From Verrucomicrobiales bacterium (GTDB taxonomy: Bacteria; Verrucomicrobiota; Verrucomicrobiia; Limisphaerales; CAIMTB01), in assembly GCA_016795425.1 (NCBI GenBank), contig JAEUHG010000131.1, forward strand, positions 84,884-148,883: DNA of 64,000 nucleotides. The letters are read 5' to 3'. Made by a program: the position numbers and the translations under genes. The notes under the pieces were generated by a model. That model did no database searches. It saw only the letters and a program-made list of their open reading frames with translations, and had not been told where the DNA came from. Numbering within the stretch: position 1 is the first letter of the stretch; each line of letters starts with the position of its first letter. Below are positions 36,601 through 44,190 of this stretch, piece after piece.

Positions 36601-36796
36601 GGCGGGCATGTCGGAATGCCCCCACCTGCTCGGCGATGGACGGATTCGACATCGGCAGCATCGCGGTGAAATCGTCGTCGATCGGAAGTCGGCTGGCCGC
36701 GAAGACCGCGGCGACGATGCCCAACGCCGTGAGCAGAAGGACCGCGAAACGGTGACGCGCCAGCCAAAGATGCAGTCTGACGTAGGACTCAACCAT
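33653..36796 (-). CDS. MMPL/RND-type exporter fused to a SAM-dependent methyltransferase
   Basis: A 1047-aa protein. Residues 1 to about 840 form an MMPL-type RND exporter: one N-terminal helix (FAVLLLTALGIVAAVFAAS), a periplasmic domain, and a helix bundle with 'GVTVDYGSYVLYESDDA'. A second copy of this plan ends near 'TLFLVPTGMEALVRREP'. The helical parts appear complete. From about residue 866 a class I methyltransferase is attached: motif I 'ILDLGCGYG' (877-883), then 'ALGIDHD', 'LLFDVLHYL' and 'LAPGGRVLVRDAC'. Separate MMPL exporters are usual in aryl-polyene clusters, and I know of no described fusion like this. The cytoplasmic methyltransferase may modify the pigment at the export site. 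The gene overlaps the GT2-DUF2062 gene by 8 bp. Confidence 0.87.
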   Translation of the reverse strand: MVESYVRLHLWLARHRFAVLLLTALGIVAAVFAASRLPIDDDFTAMLPMSNPSIAEQVGAFRHARQADRLFVDIGTAEANPQMLAEAADRMSAALRAMPGLEDVRDTFDTADWREVYEELQRRLPELMDAGALRATETRLSAAAIEERLVWLKQAMSQPQGMVLKEVAASDPVGLGNLVAERLRSLQAGFGDARIVEGRITSSDGRHVLVSAAPLFRSSEVGKGAVLLDQVLSAAREVERAFPEGRVRVAVTGAHRASVDNAELIRRDIAVTSAVSTGLIALLVMSTFRRRWLAPLSLAPTALGIMGAMVAMHGVADTVSAVALGCGSILAGVTVDYGSYVLYESDDAPLRDRASFARAVGQLIPAILFGSLTSSVAFLVMLMSPVMGHRHLGAFGSIGVMLAALLTIVWLPILVPVGRKSGGAAIDPRLPLTAFMERLFQWRGRYWKWILPVIAGWSALCVVGVVRLRFDGDLQRLNGVKRETQEDEELIRRIWGQALSLTLVVVDGSTAEEALRKYERVEAVLRRLSGEGRVETYSSVASLVPSAATRSEHRQAWSEFWTKERLDAVHEGLSRAGARLGFRADAFRPFLDRLRAGPQEIQPWAGVPEAMEHLVADYWKEDGGRTYLSTPVKVPDLAMLGAVREAIRREVPDARVANRAAMAEELSRVASSALPRFALWTGLLNAVLLFLLLGRVVLVGITLLPLLIGILWTLGVQGWAGIPIDMANFIFVVFVIGVGGDYSLFLVLAALEPMRGKEERAASTGGAVTLCALTTLVGVGVLILARHPALFSVGCTAVMGISFSLLATLFLVPTGMEALVRREPRRSMRGGTRSERVRRLYDWQGPWVTQFVYWKMRMDPMFRRMDEWIPSAARILDLGCGYGVMAHWLTLEHGDRTALGIDHDAVKLQVARASARGNARVRFEHGDLMGNSDFPESDAVLLFDVLHYLTRPAKLELLRAARRSLAPGGRVLVRDACRSESGAHRVTAALEMIAVGTGRHRTREGLHFETEQGHLELFREAGFDRVQRCEHMGLGSNRLFILEMADD

Positions 36797-38003
36797 TTCG
36801 CGGAATCGTCGCGGGCTGCCGGATCCATCGATGCATGGCCCAGACTGCGGAGCCTCCCAGCGTTCCTACGATCGTCGCCAGCAGGAAGCTCCCGAAGAAC
36901 CATTCCATCGCATACTTCGGAATCTGCGTTCGCACCGCGGCAGGCGACACGTCGATCCATCCGCCGGTGAAAACCCAGTGCCCGAGCACCAGCCCGGCTG
37001 CGAGGATAAAGGGCGCCGCCAGCGGAAAGGAAATATTGCTGGAGGCCACCGCGATCGCTTTGTTGACGCGCAGCCGGTGGGCCAAAGCCGCTGCCGCCAC
37101 CATCTGGAAGCCCCAGATCGGCGCGATACCGCAGAACAATCCCACCCCCACCGCCACCCCAAGGCGCTCCGCCGTGTCCGTGTGTTCGGACAACAGGTGA
37201 CCCACGATGGTCCGGATCCGACGGCGCCGCGGAAGTCGATCCAGTTCCCCCGTCGCCGTCATCCGCCGCAGCAGCGCCGGCACGCAAAACGCCTGCATCG
37301 ACAGCCGCGAATGCAGCACCGAGATCTGCCACATGTCGCGTCCCGGTCTGAAATGAGACAACCGCGAAGTCGGCGCCGCATAATCCGACGAAACCGGCTG
37401 CGCCAGGATGGGGACTCCCGCCCAGGCGGCCTTGACCATGACCTCCAGCTCGTACGCATAGCGAACCGCCCGAACTCGCAATCCCATGACCGCCGCCAAC
37501 GGATAACAACGGTATCCGCATTGGGTGTCGGTCAAAGGCACGCCGGTCTCTTGTCGAAACCAAAATGTCGATAATCCATTCGAGAACCGCCGCGCCCAGG
37601 GCGCCCGCTCCTTCACGAGGTCCCGCACACCGACGATCAGCGCTTCGGGATGGCGTTCGCACAAGGCGATGAACGCGGGCAACTCCTCGGGCGCGTGCTG
37701 TCCATCGGCATCGAGGGTGATGGCATGCGTGAAACCCTCTCGCAGGGCGGCCTGGAAGCCGGTCCTCAGCGCCGCTGCCTTTCCTTGGTTGACCGCATGG
37801 GTCTCCACCCACACCGGCATCCCTTCCGCCGCCGACTCCGTTCGTTCCCGCTCCACCTCCGCCCCGGTTGCATCCGTCGAACCGTCATCCACCACCAGCA
37901 CCGGCAGCCGTTTTCGTGCGCCACGAATCACCCGGGACACCGTCAGACCGTGGTTGTAGACCGGCACCAGGACACACATTCGCGGCGTAACCCCGGTGTT
38001 CAT
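36789..38003 (-). CDS. Glycosyltransferase family 2 with C-terminal DUF2062
   Basis: A 404-aa protein with two parts. Residues 1 to about 240 are a GT-A transferase: 'VLVPVYNHGLTVSRVI', 'VLVVDDGSTD', 'AITLDADGQH' (DxD), 'LIVGVRDLV', like dolichol-phosphate-mannose synthase relatives. The rest is DUF2062, a membrane domain with 'GLFCGIAPIWGFQMVAAAAL' and 'ISFPLAAPFILAAGLVLGHW'. GT2-DUF2062 proteins are a regular member of aryl-polyene and flexirubin clusters and may glycosylate the product or its carrier lipid. The start at 38003 makes an ATGA overlap with the ligase gene; the long upstream extension has no support. Confidence 0.87.
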   Translation of the reverse strand: MNTGVTPRMCVLVPVYNHGLTVSRVIRGARKRLPVLVVDDGSTDATGAEVERERTESAAEGMPVWVETHAVNQGKAAALRTGFQAALREGFTHAITLDADGQHAPEELPAFIALCERHPEALIVGVRDLVKERAPWARRFSNGLSTFWFRQETGVPLTDTQCGYRCYPLAAVMGLRVRAVRYAYELEVMVKAAWAGVPILAQPVSSDYAAPTSRLSHFRPGRDMWQISVLHSRLSMQAFCVPALLRRMTATGELDRLPRRRRIRTIVGHLLSEHTDTAERLGVAVGVGLFCGIAPIWGFQMVAAAALAHRLRVNKAIAVASSNISFPLAAPFILAAGLVLGHWVFTGGWIDVSPAAVRTQIPKYAMEWFFGSFLLATIVGTLGGSAVWAMHRWIRQPATIPRNG

Positions 38004-39295
38004 GCGAGGCGAAGATCGACAAAATAGCGCCGCTTCCGCGCCCCTTCCGGGAACTGCAACGACTCCACCTCGGAGTCCGTTGCCTGGGAAAGCAGGGGGG
38101 CGACCTTCGCCTCGCCGCGAAATCGCTCCGTCAGTTCGCGCCGCACCCGGGCAGGATCCCCACGAAACGTCAGTCTCACTTCCACACGGTCGGACAAGGG
38201 ACCGTCGCGATGAGCCACGATGGCGTATCGCCCCACCCCCTCGGTCGAATCCAGGATCGACTTCAAGGTGGACGGGAACAGTGTGACACCCTTGAACTTC
38301 AGCTTTTGCGATTTGCGACCGACGATCGGCCCCACCCTCGGCGTTACCCGGCCACAGGCGCATCGCCCGTGAAACATCGCCGCGCAATCCCCCGTCCGGT
38401 AACGGATCAACGGCATCGCCTCGACCCCGAACGTGGTCGCCGTCAATTCCCCAACCTCTCCGTCCGCCACCGGCATTCCCTTCTCATCGACGGCTTCCAG
38501 ATGGAGCAGTTGGGGATGCAAATGCGAGCCGATCCCGGCCTCGCACTCGCAGAGAGACGACGCCAGTTCGGTCACACCGTAGCTCGAAGCCACCCGTACA
38601 ACGCCTCCCGCCGCGAGGGTCCGACCCACATCGTTCAACGCGAACCCCGATTCCCGCACCGGTTCGCCGATGCACACCGCGAGACGCACCTTCAGCTTCG
38701 AAGTTCCTTCCGCCGATGCCGCCGCCCGTTGCCATGCCTGAGCCAGAAACGATGGCACTCCGACCACCGCGGTGGCCCCCAATCGTCCCACCATGTCGAG
38801 ACACATGGCGGGCGTCGACGGTCCGACCCGGGCCACCGACGCGCCCAATCGACGCAATCCAAGGAAATAGGCCATACCGGCCATGCAGCAGCGATCCAAG
38901 GTCACCGCGAGAATGACCGTGTCCGAGGGGGTCACGCCGGCACATCGAAACGACAGCAGTTCATTCGCCGCCAACCGCTCGAGATCGGCCTCCGTCAGAC
39001 GCCAGATCAAGGGCTGGCCGGTGGATCCGCTGGTGGTCACCACATCCACCACCCGACGTTCGGGCACGCATAACAGACCCCTTCCTTCCTCCGAAAGAAC
39101 CCGCTTGTCCAACGTCGGTAACCGGTGGCGCTGCTCCAGTCCCAGTCGACTCCTCGGAGGTACTCCACAGCGGTCCCACCACTCACGATAGAACGGTGAG
39201 TGCCGGCGAACATAGGCCACGGTCTCGCGCCACGCCTCGCGTTGCATCGCGACCATCTCGGTCGCCGACAGGGTGGCCTCGTCGCGCACCTGCAT
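38000..39295 (-). CDS. PaaK-like adenylate-forming aryl/acyl-CoA (or ACP) ligase
   Basis: A 431-aa adenylating enzyme of the phenylacetate-CoA ligase branch. It has the phosphate-binding loop 'VTTSGSTGQPLIW', 'VASSYGVTE' (adenine region), 'PLIRYRTGDCA', a Cys pair in 'GRCACGRVTPR' as in PaaK, and 'GRKSQKLKFKGVTLFPS' near the catalytic Lys. It should activate the aryl acid made by the lyase and load it on CoA or ACP as starter. ATG 39295 has AAGGA upstream, whereas 39325 has none. It sits 14 bp after the methyltransferase gene and overlaps the GT2 gene. Confidence 0.85.
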   Translation of the reverse strand: MQVRDEATLSATEMVAMQREAWRETVAYVRRHSPFYREWWDRCGVPPRSRLGLEQRHRLPTLDKRVLSEEGRGLLCVPERRVVDVVTTSGSTGQPLIWRLTEADLERLAANELLSFRCAGVTPSDTVILAVTLDRCCMAGMAYFLGLRRLGASVARVGPSTPAMCLDMVGRLGATAVVGVPSFLAQAWQRAAASAEGTSKLKVRLAVCIGEPVRESGFALNDVGRTLAAGGVVRVASSYGVTELASSLCECEAGIGSHLHPQLLHLEAVDEKGMPVADGEVGELTATTFGVEAMPLIRYRTGDCAAMFHGRCACGRVTPRVGPIVGRKSQKLKFKGVTLFPSTLKSILDSTEGVGRYAIVAHRDGPLSDRVEVRLTFRGDPARVRRELTERFRGEAKVAPLLSQATDSEVESLQFPEGARKRRYFVDLRLA

Positions 39296-39309
39296 GGTGG
39301 TGGATTCCT

Positions 39310-40377
39310 TCAGCTCACCCGGCATTTCTGCAGTGTGTGGTACTGCCCCACCTGGTCCCACTCCCGCTCAACCACCATGCCCGCGGCGGCCAGGCAACGG
39401 TGCAGGTCGGAAGAATGGTACATCTGGCTGTTCCCGTTCGCGATGCAGGTGAAGTAAAGCGAGGTCTGCTGCAGGCAAAACGCCGCGGTCCCGTTGGGTT
39501 GCCGGTCCCAGAACAGCTCCAGAATGTACATCGCCCCGCCGGGCGCCAAGGCCTGCCGCACTCGACGCAAGATCGAGACGATCTGGTCTTCGGAGAAACA
39601 GTCCAGGAACTGGCTCATCCACACCACGTCCTGGTCGACCGGCAGCGCGGCCTGCGGATCCAGGAGATCGCACGCGTGCAACGACACCCGACCCGCCAAT
39701 CCCCGACGATTCAGCGTTTCCCGGGCAAAGGCCAATTGCTGAGGCAAATCCACGATCGTGATGGCCACCTCGGAATCGTGAGCCGCGCAGAGCGACGCCC
39801 ATTTGCCCGTGTTCCCACCGATGTCCGTCAACCGACGCGGTCGATCGCCGAAGACCAGCGGGAGCGCCGCCGGAAACGCACGGTCGGAGTAATAATGGTC
39901 GAAGGCAAACCAGGATCGCTGCACCTGTTCCGGCAACGACGACAACGCCTCGTACACGGTCGACCAACCACCATGCGACTCCAAACCAACCGGACGCCCC
40001 TCGCGAACCGACCGGTCCAAATCGAATAGGCCCCGGTAACAAACGTCGTGGACGAAATCCATGTTCACCCGCGTCATGGGATCGCGGAGCATCACGATCC
40101 CCAACGGCGTCAGCGTGAAACGGCCCGACTCAATGTCGAACAGACCCGCGCCAAGGCCGGCTTCCATCAGGACTTTCGCGCCATAGCGCGGAAGCTGCGC
40201 CGACCGCGCCGCCTCCTCCACCGTCATCCCAGGTTTTCCTGCATTGCGCACACACTCCAGGATGCCGCTCTCGCGCAATACGCGGCATGCCTGAAACACG
40301 ACGGGAGCAAAAGCGATGCGCTGCGCCTCTGCCATGGCGGCGGCGGCATCTCGTGGTACCCGGCCCTGGGAGTTCAT
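39310..40377 (-). CDS. SAM-dependent O-methyltransferase (PF00891-like)
   Basis: A 355-aa enzyme. The N-terminal helical dimerisation domain includes 'GMTVEEAARSAQLPRYGAKV' and 'FTLTPLGIVMLRD'. The catalytic Rossmann domain has motif I 'LTDIGGNTGKW', 'ITIVDLPQQLAFAR', 'VVWMSQFLDCFSEDQ' and 'LAPGGAMYILELFWD'. This plan fits O-methyltransferases of aromatic natural products. It probably methylates a ring hydroxyl of the aryl head. It is a second methyltransferase in operon A beside the one fused to the exporter. The start at 40377 overlaps the halogenase gene (ATGA). Confidence 0.85.
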   Translation of the reverse strand: MNSQGRVPRDAAAAMAEAQRIAFAPVVFQACRVLRESGILECVRNAGKPGMTVEEAARSAQLPRYGAKVLMEAGLGAGLFDIESGRFTLTPLGIVMLRDPMTRVNMDFVHDVCYRGLFDLDRSVREGRPVGLESHGGWSTVYEALSSLPEQVQRSWFAFDHYYSDRAFPAALPLVFGDRPRRLTDIGGNTGKWASLCAAHDSEVAITIVDLPQQLAFARETLNRRGLAGRVSLHACDLLDPQAALPVDQDVVWMSQFLDCFSEDQIVSILRRVRQALAPGGAMYILELFWDRQPNGTAAFCLQQTSLYFTCIANGNSQMYHSSDLHRCLAAAGMVVEREWDQVGQYHTLQKCRVS

Positions 40378-42128
40378 CGGGGTCCGCAAGCTTCCACCGG
40401 CACTCCCATTGACTGCAAACACCGAAACTCGGGGAACAGCTTGGTCATCTGCCGCGACAGGCCTCTCAACTCCTGCGCCAGCGGATGGCGCGCCACCCCA
40501 GGGCGCCCCGCGCACCGTGCCGCCAACCCTTCGAGGTCCCCCAGGTCGATGTCCTCGATCGCAATTCGGTCCCACGCCAGATGCGTCATCACCGCCGGAG
40601 CCACGTCCTCCACCGCAATGCAAAACAGAACGATCGCCCATGCGGTGAATCGATCCCGATGCCATTCCAGCCACTCCAGAAACCGCCGAGGCGTCCGATG
40701 TTGGCCCAATTCCAGGTGGCTGCGCACCGCCACTTCAAAGTCCGCGTACCCGAGATATCCAAAACCGGCGCCATCGCGCGTTCGCTGTCCCCACTGCCGG
40801 AACAGTCGCTGAACGCGTTGGTTCAATTGGTAAAACCAGGCGAAGTGCGCCCGGTACCGATCCAGGAAATCATCCATCAGGATCACTCCCTGAAAGAACA
40901 CCTGACAGACGAACACCCAATACGATGCGTTGTCCCAGACGACTTTCGCGGTGGTCAGCCGGGCGCAGCCAAAGTTCGGCAGATGATCCTGAAACACCTC
41001 TGTGAATGCGTCCTGCCAGAGCAGCATCAGGTCGTTGTACCGCTCCAAACGTTCGGTCGTCAGCCGTCCCTCATGATCCTCCCGGATCAACTGCGTCGCC
41101 AAGGTGTTCCCCAGGGCAATGAAATCCGATCCCGGGCTGTACAGGGGATCAATGAACATCGCCGCTTCTCCCGTGCACGCCCAGCGATCGGCCGAATAGA
41201 ACCGGCAGGTCGCGTAGCTGAACTCCTTCAGCGCATGAAAGTCCATCAGCCCGTGCGCTGACACCTGCCGCGCCAGCAACGGTTCGTGCGATTCAAGCCA
41301 CGCCATCGCCTTCGCGTGGGCGTCCAAGGTGGCGACGGGATGAATCCGCTCGTCGACCACAATGCCCACGCTCGTGTTCCCCGACGACAACGGGATCAAC
41401 CAGACCCAATACCCGCGTCCCAGGAGATGGTTCGTCGACCGATGGCGCACTCCGCCTGGCACCCTTCCGTGCCAACCGTCCTGATCCGATGCCACCCACT
41501 GATCGACATCACAGTTCCCTGCCACCCGAAACCAACAGGCACTGTGCCGCAGCGGACTCGGTCGTCCCAGGCCGAGCTTCCGCTGCAGGAATCGCCGCCG
41601 CCCGGCACAGTCGACGATCCACCGCGATTCCAGTCGCCGTTGGATTCCGGTTTGGGGGTCGCGAATCCGCGTGGTGTGCGGAGCGCCTCCGACCCCCACC
41701 TCGATGTCCTCGATTTCGTACCCTTCCCAGAGCACCACCGATTCCGCCTGGTTGAGTTCGCGCAGGTGGTTTTCCAACCGGCCTCGATCCAATTGGTACG
41801 ACGTGATCGGTGGGAATTGCCGGGGGCCGTATTCGGGGCGATCCGACAGCGCCCCGCGGCCGTCGCCGAAGAAGAACCGCAAACCGCACTTCAACAAATG
41901 GTCCTGTTCGAGGTGATCGCGCAGCTTCAAATGTTCCGCCAGGTAATGGGCCGCCAGTTCGGCGGTCGCTTCGCCCACTTTGAATGCCGCTTCCGGCAGC
42001 GGGCGCCTCTGCGCATCCACCAATGCCACCGTCACTCCCGGAACTTGCATCCGTAGCTGCCGGGCAAGCGACTGCCCTGCCAGCCCTCCGCCGGCGATGA
42101 CCACGTCAAACCGGCTGGGGTCCCGCAT
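40374..42128 (-). CDS. Flavin-dependent halogenase-like oxidoreductase
   Basis: A 584-aa flavoprotein. The FAD-binding 'VVIAGGGLAGQSLARQL' is at the N-terminus, 'FKVGEAT' at 49-55 matches the conserved GE segment of halogenases, and 'GYWVWLIPL' contains W241-x-W243-x-I-P, the WxWxIP fingerprint of flavin-dependent halogenases. 'ACTGEAAMFIDPLYSPGSDF' is the second FAD motif. The C-terminal 200 residues are helical. Halogenases occur in xanthomonadin (bromination) and flexirubin (chlorination) clusters, so ring halogenation of the aryl head is the likely role. It is the first gene of operon A. The flavin reductase it would need is not in the window. Confidence 0.8.
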   Translation of the reverse strand: MRDPSRFDVVIAGGGLAGQSLARQLRMQVPGVTVALVDAQRRPLPEAAFKVGEATAELAAHYLAEHLKLRDHLEQDHLLKCGLRFFFGDGRGALSDRPEYGPRQFPPITSYQLDRGRLENHLRELNQAESVVLWEGYEIEDIEVGVGGAPHTTRIRDPQTGIQRRLESRWIVDCAGRRRFLQRKLGLGRPSPLRHSACWFRVAGNCDVDQWVASDQDGWHGRVPGGVRHRSTNHLLGRGYWVWLIPLSSGNTSVGIVVDERIHPVATLDAHAKAMAWLESHEPLLARQVSAHGLMDFHALKEFSYATCRFYSADRWACTGEAAMFIDPLYSPGSDFIALGNTLATQLIREDHEGRLTTERLERYNDLMLLWQDAFTEVFQDHLPNFGCARLTTAKVVWDNASYWVFVCQVFFQGVILMDDFLDRYRAHFAWFYQLNQRVQRLFRQWGQRTRDGAGFGYLGYADFEVAVRSHLELGQHRTPRRFLEWLEWHRDRFTAWAIVLFCIAVEDVAPAVMTHLAWDRIAIEDIDLGDLEGLAARCAGRPGVARHPLAQELRGLSRQMTKLFPEFRCLQSMGVPVEACGPR

Positions 42129-42158
42129 AGTGTCCTATGAACGCTAGTCGCCCGCGTC

Positions 42159-42170
42159 TTGACGCGTCAA
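42159..42170. promoter_or_regulatory. Perfect 12-bp palindrome TTGACGCGTCAA
   Basis: TTGACGCGTCAA is fully self-complementary and lies 31 bp upstream of the halogenase start, in the divergent region shared with the DUF4331 gene. A dimeric regulator of the pigment operon could bind it. No binding data exist, and chance occurrence is possible. Confidence 0.3.
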
Positions 42171-42334
42171 CGCCGCGCACCTTCCCCCCAAAACCTGGCG
42201 GACTCCCCCGCTGCGTTCGACGCGAAGCGTCTTGGACGACGGCAGACCTCTGCCGCTTTTCGTGCCCAAATCGCCGGAGGACGGGCGCCCTTGAACACCT
42301 CGATTCTCCCTGCATCCGTCCGACAACCTGAGGC

Positions 42335-42364
42335 GTTGATGACAGTGACACGACCGTTATCAAC
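42335..42364. promoter_or_regulatory. Interrupted inverted repeat upstream of DUF4331 gene
   Basis: GTTGATGAC at 42335-42343 and GTTATCAAC at 42356-42364 form an inverted repeat with 8 of 9 bases matched and a 12-bp spacer. It ends 20 bp before the start codon at 42385, which suits a repressor site over a promoter or leader. No known regulator is assigned. Confidence 0.3.
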
Positions 42365-42384
42365 CCAACCATTCCTTCTCACTC

Positions 42385-44019
42385 ATGAAGCTGACATCGA
42401 TACCAGGGTTCCTGGGTCAATCCGCATCCATCCTGGCCGCCCTGTCCACCGTCGCCTCCAGCCACCGCGAAGCCCCCCAAATCACCGCCGCGCCCAAGCT
42501 GGATTGCACCGACTTCTACCTATTCGGCAGTTATGAACCCGGCCGGGCCGATTATGTCACATTGGTCGCCAATTACCTGCCGCTCCAGGACGCCTACGGC
42601 GGTCCGAATTACTTCCAACTCGACGACCAGGCGCTTTACGAAATCCACGTCGACAACAACGGCGACGCTGTCGAGGACCTCACCTTCCAGTTCCGGTTTA
42701 CCAACCGCTCCCGGGACATCGCCCTCCCGATTGGTCCCGCCGGCAACCAACGCACCAATGCCGTCCCAGTCCTCGCCGTCGGTCCCATCGGTGCCGGCAA
42801 TATCGCCGCACTCAATCTTGACCAGACCTATCGCCTCACCGTGATCAAAGGGCCGCGCCGCGGCGCCGATGCCACGCCCATTCTCAATCCACAGACCAAC
42901 ACCCCCGACTTCACCAAGCCTCAAGACAACGTCGGCAACAAAACCATCCCGGATTACGAAGCCTACGCCAATTCGTATATCTACGAGGTATCGCTGCCGG
43001 GTACCTCCAAGAAAGGCCGGGTGTTCGTCGGCCAGCGAAAGGACCCGTTCGTGGTCAACCTTGGCGAGACGTTCGACCTGGTGAACATCAGCACCAGCCC
43101 ACTCGGACCCGAGAACGCCAACAAGGATTCCCTGGCCGACAAGAACGTCACCGCCATCTGCCTCGAACTCCCTGTCGAATTCCTGCGCAGCAGCGCCGAC
43201 CTCCCAGTGATCGGGGCCTGGACAACCTCCAGTCGACTCGAACGGAATGCGTCTGGAGTCGAAACCCCCGTTCAAATGAGCCGACTCTCCATGCCGCTCG
43301 TCAACGAGGTGGTCATTGGTCTCAAGGACAAGAACAAGTTCAATGCCTCGGAGCCCAAGGATGATCTCCAGTTCGCGGATTACGTCACCCACCCTACCCT
43401 CCCGGCCATTCTCGAACTCCTTTACGGTGCCGCGGGCGTCAAGGCGCCAACCCAGTTCCCGCGCAACGATTTGCTCGCCGTGTTCGTCACCGGCGTCGAC
43501 GGCCTCAACAAAAACGGGTCCCTCGGCGAGATGCAGCGGCTCAACACAGCCATCGGCCCGGTCCCGCGCGACAGCCAAAAAAACATGGGCGTTCTCGCCG
43601 GAGACAACGCCGGCTTCCCCAATGGCCGCCGCCCCGGCGACGATGTCGTCGACATGGCGCTCCGCGTCGTGATGGGTGTGCTGCTGCCCGCCGAGGTCGC
43701 ACCCAGTGGCAAGCTCGCATTCACCGACGGCGCCACCGTCAACGCCTCGATGTTCCTGAATCGGTTCCCCTACCTCACCGCACCTATCGCGGGTTCGCCC
43801 AATGATCCAACGGTAATCATCACCCCCCAAGTCTCCCCCACCGTCAGCGGCCCCTACCGCAGCGTGCCCGGCACTTATGATCCGGCCACTCGCACGCTGA
43901 CGGTCGACAAACCCGCCGACGGCGCCCAGGCCGGGTTTCTGCGCGCCAAATCCGACCGCCAGGTCACCCTCGGCAATCCGGGAGCCAATGCCACGCAACT
44001 GAAGGCGACGATCCAGTAA
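42385..44019 (+). CDS. DUF4331 exported protein
   Basis: A 544-aa protein with a signal peptide (GQSASILAALSTVASS) and at once the DUF4331 opening 'SSHREAPQITAAPKLDCTDF', then 'VTLVANYLPLQDAYGGPNYF' and 'ALYEIHVDNNGDAVEDLTFQ'. The end has 'MFLNRFPYLTAPIAGSPND'. Its biochemical role is unknown. The 'SHREAP' start is invariant in the family and may bind a ligand. The same strand continues with TPR and HupE/UreJ genes, an association I believe recurs in other bacteria. It is followed by a GC-rich hairpin at 44043-44071. Confidence 0.85.
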   Translation: MKLTSIPGFLGQSASILAALSTVASSHREAPQITAAPKLDCTDFYLFGSYEPGRADYVTLVANYLPLQDAYGGPNYFQLDDQALYEIHVDNNGDAVEDLTFQFRFTNRSRDIALPIGPAGNQRTNAVPVLAVGPIGAGNIAALNLDQTYRLTVIKGPRRGADATPILNPQTNTPDFTKPQDNVGNKTIPDYEAYANSYIYEVSLPGTSKKGRVFVGQRKDPFVVNLGETFDLVNISTSPLGPENANKDSLADKNVTAICLELPVEFLRSSADLPVIGAWTTSSRLERNASGVETPVQMSRLSMPLVNEVVIGLKDKNKFNASEPKDDLQFADYVTHPTLPAILELLYGAAGVKAPTQFPRNDLLAVFVTGVDGLNKNGSLGEMQRLNTAIGPVPRDSQKNMGVLAGDNAGFPNGRRPGDDVVDMALRVVMGVLLPAEVAPSGKLAFTDGATVNASMFLNRFPYLTAPIAGSPNDPTVIITPQVSPTVSGPYRSVPGTYDPATRTLTVDKPADGAQAGFLRAKSDRQVTLGNPGANATQLKATIQ

Positions 44020-44042
44020 CCCCGACCAACCGGCCCGCGCCC

Positions 44043-44071
44043 GGGCCCGGATCGCTAATCGGTCCGGGCCC
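44043..44071 (+). terminator. GC-rich hairpin after DUF4331 gene
   Basis: A perfect 9-bp stem, GGGCCCGGA/TCCGGGCCC, with an 11-nt loop starts 23 bp after the stop codon. There is no T-run, so it may be a factor-assisted terminator or an mRNA 3' stabiliser. Confidence 0.5.
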
Positions 44072-44140
44072 TCTCGGGTCCGCTGTCGATTCCCGAAACA
44101 CCGCCCTCCGGCCCTTAGCTCTTTCTCCCGAGTGGGAGGA

Positions 44141-44190
44141 CGGCGGGTTTCGGATCGAAATCCAAACCGTGTGTGATCCGAAACCCGCCG
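44141..44190. repeat. Perfect 16-bp inverted repeat abutting the TPR gene start codon
   Basis: CGGCGGGTTTCGGATC at 44141-44156 and its exact reverse complement at 44175-44190 enclose an 18-nt loop. The right arm ends at the base before ATG 44191, so in RNA the hairpin would bury the ribosome-binding region. On DNA it could be a dimeric operator. It lies between two hypothetical metal-related genes. Confidence 0.85.

Noticed and set aside
42520..43998. Minus-strand frame of 492 codons
   Set aside because: It is antisense to the DUF4331 gene, which has a signal peptide and family motifs. The Gly/Val/Asp-rich translation is typical of the reverse of a high-GC gene.
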